Positions 35,401 through 48,599 of a stretch of 64,000 bases of DNA are shown one piece after another (position 1 is the stretch's first letter; every line of letters starts with the position of its first letter). The stretch is from Acanthacorydalis orientalis (Eukaryota > Arthropoda > Insecta > Megaloptera > Corydalidae): assembly GCA_034766995.1 (NCBI GenBank), contig CM068315.1, positions 21,313,844 to 21,377,843 of the forward strand. Reading direction: 5' to 3'. The notes under the pieces are model-generated. The model was given only the letters and a program-made list of their open reading frames with translations, was not told where the DNA came from and did no database searches. The position numbers were made by a program, and so were the translations under genes.

Positions 35401-36424
35401 TAATATTTTATATTTAATACGAAATATTTTTTATCCTGATACTTTATATAAGTTCTAAACTCCTTATGATATTTTGCCTCTTTTTTTATACTTAAGTATG
35501 AATTTTGTTTGTTAAATATAATTTTAATTTAAAACTAAACTTTTGGTTTAAAAAGTTTTTTACTTCATAATTTGAAATTCATTTTCTACCAAAACATTAT
35601 TTAAAAAATTAGTATCTAGTATTATAGGTTCTATGACCGATTCTTATCGATACCTTGTATATTTTTATTATAATGAACAACTACTCGAAATGATAACATT
35701 TTTACCATTTATCTTTTTAAATTAATATAATTACATTTTATTCGCTGTAGATTTAAATAAATGATAAAATACTACTCACATTCATAAGAAAGGTAATTGT
35801 TTTGTATATTACTGAGATATTCGAGAATTCTTTTAATAGCCTCGTATGTCTGATAATAAGTATCGACTTGACATAAACAATCTCAAGTATAAAAACATTA
35901 CAGTGAATAGGAAAATAATTTGATTTTTATTATTTATAAGTGTAAATTAGAGACTTGATAATCTGATTTAAAATAATAATGGTTGAATTATTGAAAATAA
36001 TGTATTATAGAGAAAAGTACGGGTGAAATAAAACGAATACTCATAGTGTAACATAATTATGAAATCATATTTATCATTCATTAGTATCAGTAAAATATTC
36101 TAACAAACAAAAGTATTGTATTTATTGAAGTTGTTGTTTAAAAAACAAGTAATTGAAGTTTGTTCATTGTTAAAACTGTCCGTTTTCTGGACTGCCATTT
36201 AAGAATGCACATTATAATTTAAAAATCTGCCAGTTTAACGATTATTCCGTACTGCTCTGTTGTTTTTATATCAATAACTAAAGTATATTAATATGGATTT
36301 TTTATCTTCCATTTTTAATTTTTCAGGTAAAAATATAAAAACACTTTTTCTTAAAATTTTAACATGAAAAACATGAGAAAATTCTTTTTTACTTCGACCT
36401 TACTTGTTAAAATCACGCGACTAA
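35401..36424. other. AT-rich spacer, nothing recognised
   Basis: No supported feature. A TIR-like GGAAAATAATTTGATTTTTA near 35912 resembles a mariner M1 end but has no partner. Confidence 0.45.
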
Positions 36425-36660
36425 ATGACGACTGACAAAAACTACTCTCATACTATCAGTTACTAACTGACAGTCTTAATGTAAATGTCCAATTTCAAAA
36501 ATTTTTGAATTGTTTCAGTCGGACTGGCAATGACTGACAGTCAGTCATTTCGATGCATAAATTGTCATTTTGACTGTCAGTCATCCTCTAACTGTCAGTT
36601 TTAACTGATGATTTGTACCCTACTTTAGACTGTCTATGACAGTTTATCGTACATAGTAAA
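36425..36660. repeat. Cluster of TGACAG/CTGTCA motifs
   Basis: Within 236 bp the 6-mer TGACAG or its complement CTGTCA occurs about six times, often extended to ACTGACAGT, with a near-palindrome TGACTGACAGTCAGTCA around 36533-36549. Either an unrecognised transposon with subterminal repeats or a regulatory cluster would fit. No coding potential. Confidence 0.5.
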
Positions 36661-37327
36661 CAACCAACTTCAAGGGCATTCCATTGTATTTATTTTTCGT
36701 TTTACATTGAAATCGTATGTAGTTATTTTTCAATAATTATTTAATTTTGAATGAAACTATCAAATGAAGCTCATATTTAATAAAAGTGAGTCGATACAAA
36801 TTGATATGTATTTACGTTGTTAAACGATTACAATTTTATGAGTAACATAATTTATTTCATTAATTTTATAACTGAATGTATATATTTTGTCTTTCGTAAG
36901 TTTTAGAAAAAACGCTTATCAGAAAATATTAGTTTTGAATAACACGGTGATTGAATAAGATTTTACATTAATAGTTTAGAATTTTATTTTTAAAATGATT
37001 TGCTACTGATACAAGATTATTTACGCGCAAATCACATTCATACAACAGACACAAACGACCACATACACTCTCATCATCTAGCACAAACAATATGCATCGA
37101 TTGTATCGGCGTTAATCTCCACGAAATTGTAGTTTTTCTCAAGCGCACGTATGAGCTAGTTTCACTGTCCTCAACTGCATTGTACAATCGGTGCGTTTGC
37201 CAGAAATCATTGTGCACAGTAGTGAAAATACAAGTTACTGCACACAAATACAACCACAAAACTTACAGTTCAATAAATCTGCCGTCAAATATTAAATATT
37301 GTCATAAGTTTCTTATAGACAATAATA
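36661..37327. other. Spacer with a less AT-rich patch
   Basis: The stretch 37018-37260 is less AT-rich and open in one frame on each strand, but neither product resembles a known family and the patch abuts the mariner that follows. It could be a decayed 5' exon or repeat. Confidence 0.25.
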
Positions 37328-38647
37328 TTATGTTAGTAAATTAATAATTGTGGTTTATGGCTTTCAAATTCGTTATTATACATTTTTCTAAACTAATAAT
37401 TAAGTGTATTAATCGAAATAAGCACCATTAGAATCGACACATTTTTAACAATTAATTACAAGTTTATTCGGATAGTTTAAAATTCCGAAGTTCTGGAGTT
37501 GATAAAATCTCTAAATGTTCTTTCGGCAGCATCTTGGCTGTTGAGGACCTTATCCAGTAAGAAGTTGTCGAAATGCTTAAACAAGTGATAATCTATTGGA
37601 GAGATGTCTGTTAAGTTTGGTGGATGAGGCAATGTTTCATAGCCTAATTCATTCAACTTTTGGAGGGCCAATCGTGCGACGCGTGGTCGTGTATAGCGTG
37701 TAGCAGAATTAGACCTTTTCAATTGACCAGTGCGGGGACCAAACATCGATGTCAAATAAACGTCCATGATGTCGGCAATAACTTTCATGATAATAACTCA
37801 CATCTGTAATGGTTTCGTCAAAATGCAAAAAATTGTAATGAACTTTACCGAGTGCAGACCACCAAAAATCACCATAATTTTCTTTTGGTAAAATTTCGGT
37901 TTCGCAAAATTTTTTGAGAGTTGATTTTTGTCTAAATATTGTGCAGACCGCTTTCTGTTCTTATAAATGATCCACTTTTCTTCGCACGTTACAATACGAT
38001 CGAGAAATGGATCATTTTTGTTGCGTAAAAAAAAGTAGAACAAACATTGTAACGGAATTTTTTTTGGTTTTCGTTCAATTCGTGCGACACCCATTTATCA
38101 AACATTTTTGATTATCTTATCTGTTTAAGTGGTTAAGAACTGTTGAATGGCTAACGCTTCAGTTTCGTGCAAGCTATAGAATTGTTGTGCGTAGTTATGA
38201 TTTAACTAACGCCTTCAGTTGGTCGTTATGAACTGAAGAAGGAAGACCTTGATCTTATTCATCCTCAAGACTCTCATCCTCAGAACGTAATTTTTGGAAC
38301 CACCATTGAATCATACGTTCCTTAAATTGTTAAGGAACTAAACGATATTTTGGGTGAAGGTATTGACCTTCACCCAAAATATCGTTTAGTTTATGAGAAT
38401 TTTCTGCTGGTTTACCGTTCGTTTTGAACTAATACAAAAAATTAACCTTATTTCATTTCTATCTTTAATTCTATAGCCCAATTTGAATCAAAATGAATAA
38501 TAAAACCAAAGTCAATGTTACCAAAATATAGATCAAAAAGGCACTTTAAAATGATATTAATATGAACACTATGAAATGAAGCTTTCATTGAAAAAAATAG
38601 GATACAATTCAGAAAACAAAACCAGCAATTATTTTCCTACCACCCAA
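37328..38647 (-). mobile_element. Full-length, dead mariner (family M1, cecropia-like)
   Basis: About 1.32 kb. The minus-strand 5' end (38647 leftward) reads TTGGGTGGTAGGAAAATAAT; the other end is TTATGTTAGTAAATTAATAA. The leader and start region match the deletion derivatives at 3769, 28037, 58690 and 61633, so this is the parental layout. It contains a perfect 26-bp-arm hairpin at 38336-38391 inside the HTH-coding part. Confidence 0.85.
37400..38465 (-). pseudogene. Family M1 mariner transposase pseudogene
   Basis: On the minus strand: broken HTH text disrupted by the hairpin (38300-38400), then GVARIERKPKKIPLQCLFYF, RNKNDPFLDRIVTCEEKW, in which the first catalytic Asp (TCDEKW in Hsmar1-like mariners) is Glu. 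Then KNRKRSAQYLDKNQLSKNFA, a frameshift, and from 37788 a 103-codon stretch whose second Asp motif (HDNARPH-type) is destroyed (NSATRYTRPRVA), then KLNELGYETLPHPPNLTDIS and PIDYHLFKHFDNFLLDKV, which keeps the third Asp. The closing NKLVINC and CVDSNGAYFD follow a stop. Similarity to Hsmar1-type proteins places it in the cecropia group. It is inactive. Confidence 0.85.
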
Positions 38648-39874
<1,227 letters not shown>

Positions 39875-40189
39875 TACGTGTGTGTTTGTGTTTATATGCA
39901 TAAATGGTTTAATTTCACCTTGTCAAGACAACATTGAAAAAGTAAAATAATTATTTTGCTTATATGAATCGAACACTGTCAATGCATTGTGTGTGATATT
40001 TTATATTAAAGGAAAAAATAGAAGGAAACGTTCGAAGTCAAATTAAAAAATTATTATACGAACGCATGTTAATTATATAAATTCATGATCCATTTTCCAC
40101 CAATATTGAATATCAGTTAAGGTTATTATGTGGCCGAATTGAATCATTAACTGTTAACTGGAATATGTATATACACACACACATTTATA

Positions 40190-40216
40190 TATATATATAT
40201 ATATATACATGTATAT

Positions 40217-40261
<45 letters not shown>

Positions 40262-40300
40262 TATATACATGTATTATACATATATATATATATACATATT

Positions 40301-40331
<31 letters not shown>

Positions 40332-40333
40332 TA
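40190..40333. repeat. (AT)n/(ACATGTAT) compound microsatellite
   Basis: TA runs broken by ACATGTAT and ATTATACA units, preceded by (CA)n at about 40173-40184. Confidence 0.93.
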
Positions 40334-40879
40334 CATTTTACTATTTATTATGCTGTAGGATATTGAAATAGGATACTATTCGTATATTATATTTAAAGTA
40401 TTTTTATTATTTGTTTTTACTAGTATTCCTGAAATGAGTATTTTTAGATTACTTTTTTATATTATTTTTTTAGTTATTCGATAAAAAAATAATCTTAATT
40501 TATCAATTTACATGATAAATTGATCATAAAATGATAAGGTTATATAACTAAAGGTAATATAATGAAGAACAGAAATTGTATATAAGAAGAAAATTACCTA
40601 GAGAATTTCGCTCCGAACCTTTTACAATAGTGCTTGATTTAGGAAAACATGATAATTTGATTAATGTATTTTTATAACATATAGAAAATAATAATTGTAC
40701 TTTAAATAATTAATAATTATTAACTAATTTATTGTATTTTATTTAAAAATTATTTATTATTACAAAAAAAGTATTCAAAGTGAAAAATAACTAACTTATC
40801 TACATATAACATTAGAGATGGAATGTTATGAAATCATAATCATACTAGTACAAAATTAAATGCGTTATATGACAGATGA

Positions 40880-41940
40880 AATACAATGTTTTCAATAACG
40901 ACGCAATTTTACAACAATAAAACATAGAATTTGCGCTGGAAGTTTCTTTATTGTAAATAATGGATGACGTTATGCCATTTATAAATGAAAAATAATATCG
41001 TGTAAGTGCCGCGGCGCGCTTTCTTACAAGTAAACATTCTTTTGTTGCAATTTGCAATAATATCCATACACAACTAGGGCTCTAACTCAACAATTACTCC
41101 TCGAATTTCATCTTTTAAGTCGGAAATTGTTTTAGGATTATTTATGTACACTTGTCTTTTAACATGACTTCAAAAAAGTAGTTCAATCGCAAGATCTCGG
41201 TTACTAATTAATGTCTCTGGAAATAATTATTTCTGGAAATAACGCGACGATCAAATTTCATCCTCAATAAACCAATTGCTTCACCAGCATTGTGGCATGT
41301 TGTACCATTCTGTTGGAACCACATTTCCTCCAGGTCAACATCATCCAATTCTACACACAAAAAATGATTATCATGTTTCCGTATTTTCTCCATTTACGGT
41401 AATCTTTTTAGTATCCTTGATTTTCGAAAAAGTAAAGTCCAATAAATCCACCGAACAACAATACGAACCATACAGGCACTTTCTGTATGCAGTGGCTTCT
41501 CAACGATCACCCTCGGATTTTCTTCACCCTAAATTAGGCAGTCTTGCTTATTTGACAGAGTTTGAAATGAACTTCATCGATAAAGATGACTTTTTCATAA
41601 AAAACAGTGTTGTTCAAGTATCCAATTAACAAATCTTCGACGCAATGAATGGTCTGCTGGTTTCAATTCTTATGTTAATTGAACATTATAAACCTTCAGC
41701 AATAAATCCTTACGCAAAATACGCCATGTGGTCGTCTGCGAAAGGCCCAGTTCTTGTGAACGTCGTAGAATTGACATTCATTGTTCTTCCGATATACTTT
41801 CACGAGCCAAGTCAATATTTTCTTCAGAACGAACACTACAGCACTAGTAAGTGTTGGCGTTTCTTTATCTTGAACCGATCTAGTCTCTTCAAATTTACTC
41901 ACTAATCGAAGAATTGTGTGCTGAAAACATTCCATGGATT
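40880..41940 (-). pseudogene. Tc1/mariner-superfamily transposase pseudogene (Tc3-like)
   Basis: The minus strand reads, in broken frames: LRLVSKFEETRSVQDKETPT (N-terminal HTH), then decayed text, VIFIDEVHFKLCQI (first acidic motif, DEAHF type), FFENQG, VELDDVDLEEMWFQQNGTTC, in which the second catalytic Asp (QQDG) is Asn, GLLRMKFDRRVISRN, QVYINNPKTISDLKDEIRGV and a C-terminal CKKARRGTYTILF stretch. This is a family very common in ants and other insects, usually annotated as Tc3-like or mariner transposase. There are many frameshifts and stops and no terminal repeat was found. Confidence 0.8.
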
Positions 41941-42559
41941 TAAAGTAAGAGATGAAATAATTATTTTGCTAATATCAAGATTTTTAAACAAATTTTTAAT
42001 ACAAGTATTTCGCAACGATCAATCGTTACGATTTATTGCATATTATAATCACTTTTAGTCTGAGAATTTTTTGATGATCAAGAATATTCACATTTGTTAA
42101 TGTTTCTATAAAAATATGTATGCTATTCAAAAATGAATTTATATAATAAACAATCATAAATTTAAAATTGTTTCATCATTTCCTGTGTGCTAATAACACT
42201 ATTACTGAATTTAACAACTAAAAACTAAAGTTCACTTTATTTCATTTCAATTTCATTTAAACAAATATTTTATTCTTGCTGCAGTTCCATGTAACATTAT
42301 ATATGCATATTGCCGAGAAAGACTATTTAAAAACGTAATCAAATAAGAAATATGTGTGAGAAAAAATTTAAGCCAAAAATATTATAATTACTCGAATAAT
42401 TCCAGTAGAAAAATATAACATTTTGTGAACATATAATGTTACTTTTATGATTATTTGTAAATTAAATTATTTCAAATTTTCATAACTCCTTCATAAAAAT
42501 AAATTTAGTATATTTCATTTATTTTTACATCATTTAATTTAAAATGATACGAAATGCAA
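41941..42559. other. AT-rich spacer, nothing recognised
   Basis: No supported feature. Confidence 0.5.
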
Positions 42560-42636
42560 GAAAACAACGAAAAAACTAAAGGTTAGATTTAGTTTATTCA
42601 GGAAAAAAAACTGCAATTATTTTTCTACTAACTTAA
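42560..42636 (-). mobile_element. Mariner M1 end fragment
   Basis: Inverted, it reads TTAAGTTAGTAGAAAAATAA, TTGCAGTTTTT, CCTGAAT and AACCTTTAG, the 5' end and first leader bases of family M1. The rest of the element is not recognisable. Confidence 0.6.
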
Positions 42637-43232
42637 TTGTATGAAATAAAGTATTAATTTTCTTCTAATTTCAGTTTTTTTCCTATGTTTGTCGTAAGGA
42701 TAGAAGGTTCACGTTTATTCGTTCAACTTCTATCTTGTATGTATAAATTAGTATTAGATAAAGATTACTTATTTTCATAAATTCAAAATAAATGAAACAC
42801 TACTTAAATGTACAAAAATTGAGTAGAAGTCTATATGACACAATATCTAAATTCAATTCCATAAGTGAATATGTCATTCGCCCAATAAATTTCAATTTTT
42901 TAAGATTTAACTATTGTTTATTTTTGACGCTTGCCTTTGTTAATTTCAATAAATCTCCTCTGGGTGCTAACGTATAGAAAAATCTGAAATTTGAGTATGC
43001 AGTACTACATTTTGTACCACAACACAGAAATATTGAGGATTCATTGTGTTTGTACATATATGAGATGAAAAAAAATGTTAGTGATATACACAAGTTTATA
43101 GCATTTCACTTAGAAGGGATTGAAAACGTTAAATATATTGTTTTTCTGATTTTATGTTGACACTTTTCTATTAAATATTATTACGTTTGACTGAAATATT
43201 CCGTTGATCTGTTTGAAAATGTAGACAGACAA
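42637..43232. other. AT-rich spacer, nothing recognised
   Basis: Short overlapping frames at 42792-43093 look like chance. Confidence 0.45.
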
Positions 43233-43335
43233 TTCTTATATTTAACACTAGCTGTTATTTACTAATTTACTTACTACTTACTAATTTACTATTTACTAAT
43301 TTACTTAATACTAATTCTTATATTCAACACTAGCA
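43233..43335. repeat. Direct duplication with internal ACTAATTTACTT repeats
   Basis: ATTCTTATATTTAACACTAG (43233) recurs as ATTCTTATATTCAACACTAG (about 43314). Between them lie three to four imperfect copies of TTACTAATTTACT. Confidence 0.75.
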
Positions 43336-43696
43336 GTACTCTTCAAACTATGTTCCACGGTACCCAGAAGTTCCGTGTAACATCTTCAGGGGTTTCGCAA
43401 GTCAAAGTCAAAATTCGAAAGAATTTTTGAAGAAAAATAATAGTTAATTTATAACAATTTATTTTATTTCTATAAATGCCTATTATAACCCATTATTATG
43501 CAGAAAAACTGTATTTATGAGTATACATTTACCACTTCTCTCAATCAGATGTAAATAATAAAATGTGGTAATGTAAGAGGCTGATTTTCAAAACCTGTGG
43601 GGTACGCATCTTGAGTTTTCTGGTGATGGTAGGGGTTCCGGAATATTTTGTTTAATCTTAAGGTTTCCCCGAACTGACAAAGTTAGTAGACTACTG
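43334..43696. mobile_element. hAT-like MITE
   Basis: Starts CAGTACTCTTCAAACTATGT and ends, inverted, CAGTAGTCTACTAACTTTGT, a CAGT-type terminal repeat. The inner GTTCCACGGTACCCAGAAGT and CAGGGGTTTCGCAAG at the left, and GGGGTTCCGGAA and GGTTTCCCCGAAC at the right, are the Cys/Gly-codon-like GGTTCC text common beside hAT ends. Flanks AACACTAG and AATAATAA agree at only five of eight positions, so the 8-bp target duplication is worn or the boundary is slightly off. It has no coding capacity. Confidence 0.55.
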
Positions 43697-44863
43697 AATA
43701 ATAATAATCTAGGAAATGATGTAGTTATCATAATTTTAGAAAAAAATTTAGTATTTTTCCTGCTATGAGACGAAATTTCATATATATTTTTATTTATGTA
43801 TAACTAGAAAAATAGGAATTCCTTTTTATTTTGTTGTTTATCAAAGCTCACTAACTCAAAGTGGTGATATTATCGAAAAGCATTAGTTTCTACTTCGAAG
43901 AAGGATATTTACAGAGGACACTACTTTCATCGGTCATTTCAAAAATCCTCTCCTCATTTCCAATTCAGATATAAAAACATGATTTAGCTAAAATAATGTT
44001 TAACTAAACACATCATTATCCAATTGGCATAATTAAAATGACTAAATAATATAATAATAAATATGTTTAGCAGAGTACTAGATAAGTAAAACGATGGAAT
44101 AAAACAACCCATTAATATAATGATTTTCCGAAATGTAAATGTGTCAAGCTATATAAATCCGGAATGTTCGGGTTAGACTATTGGACCAATATCAAATATT
44201 ATTTTATTTTTATAATATCAAAAATACGAATAGCATGTTATAACTTTTTGTACTATTATAACTTCATTAAAGTAAAAGATACTTTAATGAAGTATAAAAC
44301 AAAAGACATTAAACAAATTCGATGGGTTTCAAAGTGAAATTGCACATTTCATTCAGTATCCATCAATAAAAGGATTAATAAAGGAGCTGGACGTCTCTTA
44401 ATTTACACATAAAGAGAAATAAGCTTCACATTATTAAAAATAAGTTTTGTCTCTAGCGGGAAAAGTTAAATTGGATGAAGTGAACTATAGGTGATTAAAT
44501 TTAGGTTTCCACATGAAAGTATTAAAAAAACGCAAAATAAAAAAAACATGTCCCCCATTTATTATTTTAAATTAATTGTATTTTAGTATTGAATTGAACT
44601 AAGTACTAAATAAAAATGACATGACTTTTTTAATCCATGTACCTCTTTTTAATACCTCTATATGGAAGCCTAAATTAAATCACCTACAAATACCTGTACT
44701 TATCAAAGCAATAATTGTTTTTAGATGCAGATATTTTAATTCAAAACAATAGACTTTTAAATGTGCGAGAAATGTAACGATTTCTTTTTTGTAAAATGAA
44801 AAATTAATTTTTTGTGTAAATTTTGCACAAATTAATTCATTTTATATAAATATCTTTATACTT

Positions 44864-44868
<5 letters not shown>
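43697..44868. other. AT-rich spacer with one hairpin
   Basis: Holds a perfect inverted repeat at 44261-44293: ACTTCATTAAAGTA, 5-nt loop, TACTTTAATGAAGT. Nothing else was recognised. Confidence 0.6.

Positions 44869-44943
<75 letters not shown>
44869..44943. repeat. (AT)n microsatellite
   Basis: About 37 uninterrupted TA units. Confidence 0.96.
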
Positions 44944-44946
<3 letters not shown>

Positions 44947-46192
44947 TTTCTTATTTAATCAATAATCCCAAAATACATGTTTACCTTATTTTTATTCAAA
45001 CTTTACTTAATACATCTTCTGTGGACGAATAAAGAAATATTTTTTTAAAATATTTCTACATAACTTATTGGTTTAAGGATGATTTGCTTAAGAAAAGTTC
45101 GAAAATGATCAGTACTCAATTATTGAACATTTTTGATCCAAAAAAACGTGATTTGTGCAGTGAAAACTATTTGTGAAAACTATGTGATAATTAATTCTCA
45201 AAATGGTTGCTTTCATTTGGGTTATTTATTTTGTAATCATTATATCCAATTTCAGTACTTATGGCATTTTAAAATTGCTGAACACCTTAAAATCTTTCTA
45301 AAAATTTTATATTTTCATTACTTGAAGTGATTTATGTCTAGTGAATAAAAAATTCAATCATTAGGTACATTTCTCTTTTCGTTTAATAAAATAATTTTGT
45401 ATAATGTATGGTTTAATCCTTCTATTTTGCATTTTTATTATTTTTATTGTTTTTTTTTTTACATTATTTGAATGGAATCACATATCTAAAATGTATCTTA
45501 TAAAAAATGTATCTACATTTTTATAAACATTTTAAATACGGTGTAAAAATTAATATTACTGTAATTGATGATAGGAAAAATTGATGACAGACAAAATTGG
45601 TCGTAATGAAATATAAATTGAGTGCCTCCATGGTTTAATGGTCTCAAAATGATCAATTAATATTTATTATTTCAAATAATAGTTCTCTTTTACTGTCATT
45701 TACTTATATAGAATTGATGTTTCTCATTATCATGTTCAAAATAGATACAGCAATAAGTAAGAGAGTTATATAAATTACTTACATTTTTGTCGTGGTATAT
45801 TTCCATGTATCCGAAATTTAAATTTCCGAAATATTTCCTGACGTTATTGTAGAATTATTTTTTCCAAATGGATGATTTAGATTTGTATCATCTTTAGATA
45901 AATATTTTTGATTCAGTTGGCTGAGTACACTAACAAGCGTGTGAACTAATATAGTAATATATTAGATACCGGAAACAAAACCTATGATTCATATTGTGAT
46001 GATTAGAAGAGTCTAGCCGGATGCTATTTTATTGTATATTATATAATACGGGAAAATACAGACAAAAAAGCTTCAAAGATTGTAGATCAACACTCAAATA
46101 TTTAAAAAAAAAGAATTAGACTCTATCTCCTATAACTGATCGGTAATTAATTTTCTTAGAAAAAAATTTAGTTAGAAAAAAATAAAATTGTA

Positions 46193-46196
<4 letters not shown>
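44944..46196. other. AT-rich spacer, nothing recognised
   Basis: A 65-codon frame at 45133-45330 has no family resemblance. Confidence 0.45.
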
Positions 46197-46224
<28 letters not shown>

Positions 46225-46275
46225 CTGTATATATACTATATATATATATATACTATATATATATATATATATATA

Positions 46276-47572
46276 TTAGATTGGTGCAAAAATAATTTCG
46301 GTTTTTATCATTTTAAGTTTGGTGCCGATTTTTCTAGTTACCGTTATCTTTTGTTATAGTCATGTGATACATCATTCTAAACAATAAAATCAGCTGATTT
46401 CACTACTGATTTCATCTTATGTCTATTGTTTTTATTCTTTAGTATTTTTGGATATAACTACTTAAATTAGTCATGGAAAAAAAGCAAATTCGCGCGATTT
46501 TGTTGTATGAGTTTCAATTGGAACGTAAAGCAACAGAAACTGCTCGAAATATCAAATTTGTTTTTGATGAAAAGTCAATTAGTGAACATACAGCTCAAAA
46601 CTGGTTCCAAAAATTTCGTAATAGAAACGAAATCATCGATGATAAGGAGCATTGTGGGCATCCTTCAGGTAGAGATAATAATGATTTAAGAACCATTATT
46701 GAAGCGGGCCCACGTAAAACAACCCGAAAGATGGTAGAAGTACTCAATGTTGATCGTTCAATAGTTATTTGATATTTGTGCTTAATTGGAAAAATAAAAA
46801 AGCTAGATAAATGAGTGCCGTATGAACTAAACGAACATCAAGCAATCCTGCGATACGAAGTCTGATCTGCGCTTCTTTTGCGTAACAAAAATCATTCCTT
46901 TTTTGATTGAATTGTCACATGTGATAAAAACTGCATTCTATACAACAATCACAAACGTTCATCTGAGTGGATAGACCGAGGATAAAGCACGAAAACAATT
47001 TCCTAAACAGAGGGTTCGTGGAAAAAAGATTATGGTCAGTATTTGGTGGTTGGCAAGTGGCATCATTCACTCCACAACTTCTTAAATCCTGATGAAACAA
47101 TAAAAGCAGAAAAATATTGTCAGGAAATTAAAAAAAATGCATGAGAAGTTGCATCGTTAACTGCCAGCATTATTCAATCAAAGAGGATAGATTTTTCTTC
47201 ATGATAACGCCCGACCACTCGTCTCACAAATGACTTTAAAAAAATTAAATGAACTGGGTTATGAAACTCTACCTCACCCACCACCTTATTTTCTGGACCT
47301 GTCCCCGAGAGATTATCATTTTTTTAAACATTTGAGTAATTTCCTACGAGTGAAGGTTTTCAAACATCAAAAATCAGGTCAAAGCACTTTCGATGGATTC
47401 ATTAATTTCGGGACTCCAGAACTCCATCTTGTAAGAACAAACAAACTTGTTTGCCCTGGTGAGAAATGTGTGCAGGCCAATGGTCTTTATTTTAATTCAT
47501 GGACATAATTTTTAACTGAGATATGCGTCTCTATACTCGACACGTAAAAACCGCAGTTATTTTTGCACCAAC

Positions 47573-47576
<4 letters not shown>
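46276..47576 (+). mobile_element. Full-length cecropia/Hsmar1-type mariner
   Basis: The element is 1301 bp. The 5' end TTAGATTGGTGCAAAAATAA and inverted 3' end TTAGGTTGGTGCAAAAATAA differ at one base, and TA lies on both sides. This end is very close to the TTAGGTTGGTGCAAAAGTAA end of Hsmar1-type mariners. It carries a broken transposase gene (next entry). Confidence 0.92.
46473..47507 (+). pseudogene. Cecropia-type mariner transposase pseudogene
   Basis: ATG at 46473 opens MEKKQIRAILLYEFQLERKA and continues for 99 codons through the first HTH (AQNWFQKFRNRNEI) and second HTH (TTRKMVEVLNVDRSIVI) to a TGA at 46770. Beyond it: KIKKLDK, VPYELNEHQAIL, RNKNHSFFD, IVTCDKN (first Asp, with the following EKW lost by a shift), NHKRSSEWIDRG, LNPDETIKAEKYCQEIKKNA, FLHDNARPLVSQM (second Asp) and, from 47230, LKKLNELGYETLPHPP, DLSPRDYHFFKHLSNFL (third Asp) and CVQANGLYFNSWT. 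At least eight stops or shifts. The three Asp codons survive, but the gene is dead. Confidence 0.9.
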
Positions 47577-47663
<87 letters not shown>

Positions 47664-47880
47664 AGTACTTAGTGCATAAAAATACTACCGATGTTCTCTT
47701 ATTAAATCTTCAATGAGTATTGATTTAATTAGTGAACGAAATGTTTAGCAGGCAAAGCTATTAAGTTTCAATATCTTGATATCGGAATATTCTACTGGGA
47801 ACATAAATTATAAAAAAATTTCGCTTCCTCTATTTTTTAATATGAATAAAAGTTTTAAAACAAGAGATATCCTTATCTAC

Positions 47881-47881
<1 letters not shown>

Positions 47882-47947
<66 letters not shown>

Positions 47948-48112
47948 CATTAATGTGAGTGGTATACTTGTATGTGTTTGTTTGATAATTCTAGTTGAAA
48001 ATTTGGTACATAAAGAAGTAAATTATTTTCAATGTCGCAAAGTATCTCTATCATACATGCACAATTTAATATGAATATCTTGCACTGTACAACTATATAA
48101 TATATCTAACAT

Positions 48113-48205
<93 letters not shown>

Positions 48206-48245
48206 GTACACATATATTGTGAGTATGTGAGTGTGTAGGTCTGTG
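47882..48245. repeat. Two (AT)n arrays with a (GT)n tail
   Basis: TA runs at 47882-47946 and 48115-48199, the second continuing into GTATATGTACACATA and GTGAGTATGTGAGTGTG text to about 48260. The interval 47947-48114 holds nothing recognised. Confidence 0.93.
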
Positions 48246-48269
48246 TATGTATATGTGTGTGCATATTTC

Positions 48270-48450
48270 AAATATAGAGGGGAGTCCTGCCGTGTTCAGA
48301 TAGGGAAATGTATGTGTGGGGGGACAGCCGCAGATAAATAAAGCTAACTCTCTTGTACAAAGCATCTGTCAGGATCTAGTCGTGTCGTTTAGATCACACT
48401 ATTTTCCCTAATTCGCATATTTTCCTTCCAATATATCGCGATATTGGTGG
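48270..48450 (+). mobile_element. Possible LTR remnant
   Basis: A less AT-rich patch (GGGGAGTCCTGCCGTGTTCA, GGGGGGACAGCCGCAG) followed by AATAAAG, then GATCTAGTCGTGTCG, and 60-70 bp later ATTGGTGGCAAATATAAAAC, which recalls the primer-binding region that follows an LTR in insect Ty3-type retrotransposons. No matching second LTR and no gag/pol text was found, so this is a weak call. Confidence 0.25.
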
Positions 48451-48599
48451 CAAATATAAAACATGTTCATATAATATTACATTACTGATGTGTTTATAAG
48501 AGATTTCGGACATTGATTTAAAACTGTAATCGTTTTTTATTGCTTGTGGTTAGGATTTATTTTTAATTACCTTGTGTGATAGTGCTGTTATTATTTCAG

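Larger units (their letters stand above)
46197..47660. repeat. (AT)n array split by a mariner
   Basis: TA units at 46197-46275 and again at 47577-47660, with a complete mariner between them. The array was one tract before the insertion or expanded on both sides afterwards. Confidence 0.9.

Noticed and set aside
35905..35945. Mariner M1-like end (GGAAAATAATTTGATTTTTA)
   Set aside because: No TTAGG start, no partner end within 2 kb, and the similarity is mostly A/T.
45624..45665. tRNA-like 5' half (GCCTCCATGGTTTAATGGTC)
   Set aside because: It has an A-box-like TGGTTTAATGG, but no B box, anticodon arm or T-arm follows within 90 bp; the downstream text is AT-rich noise.
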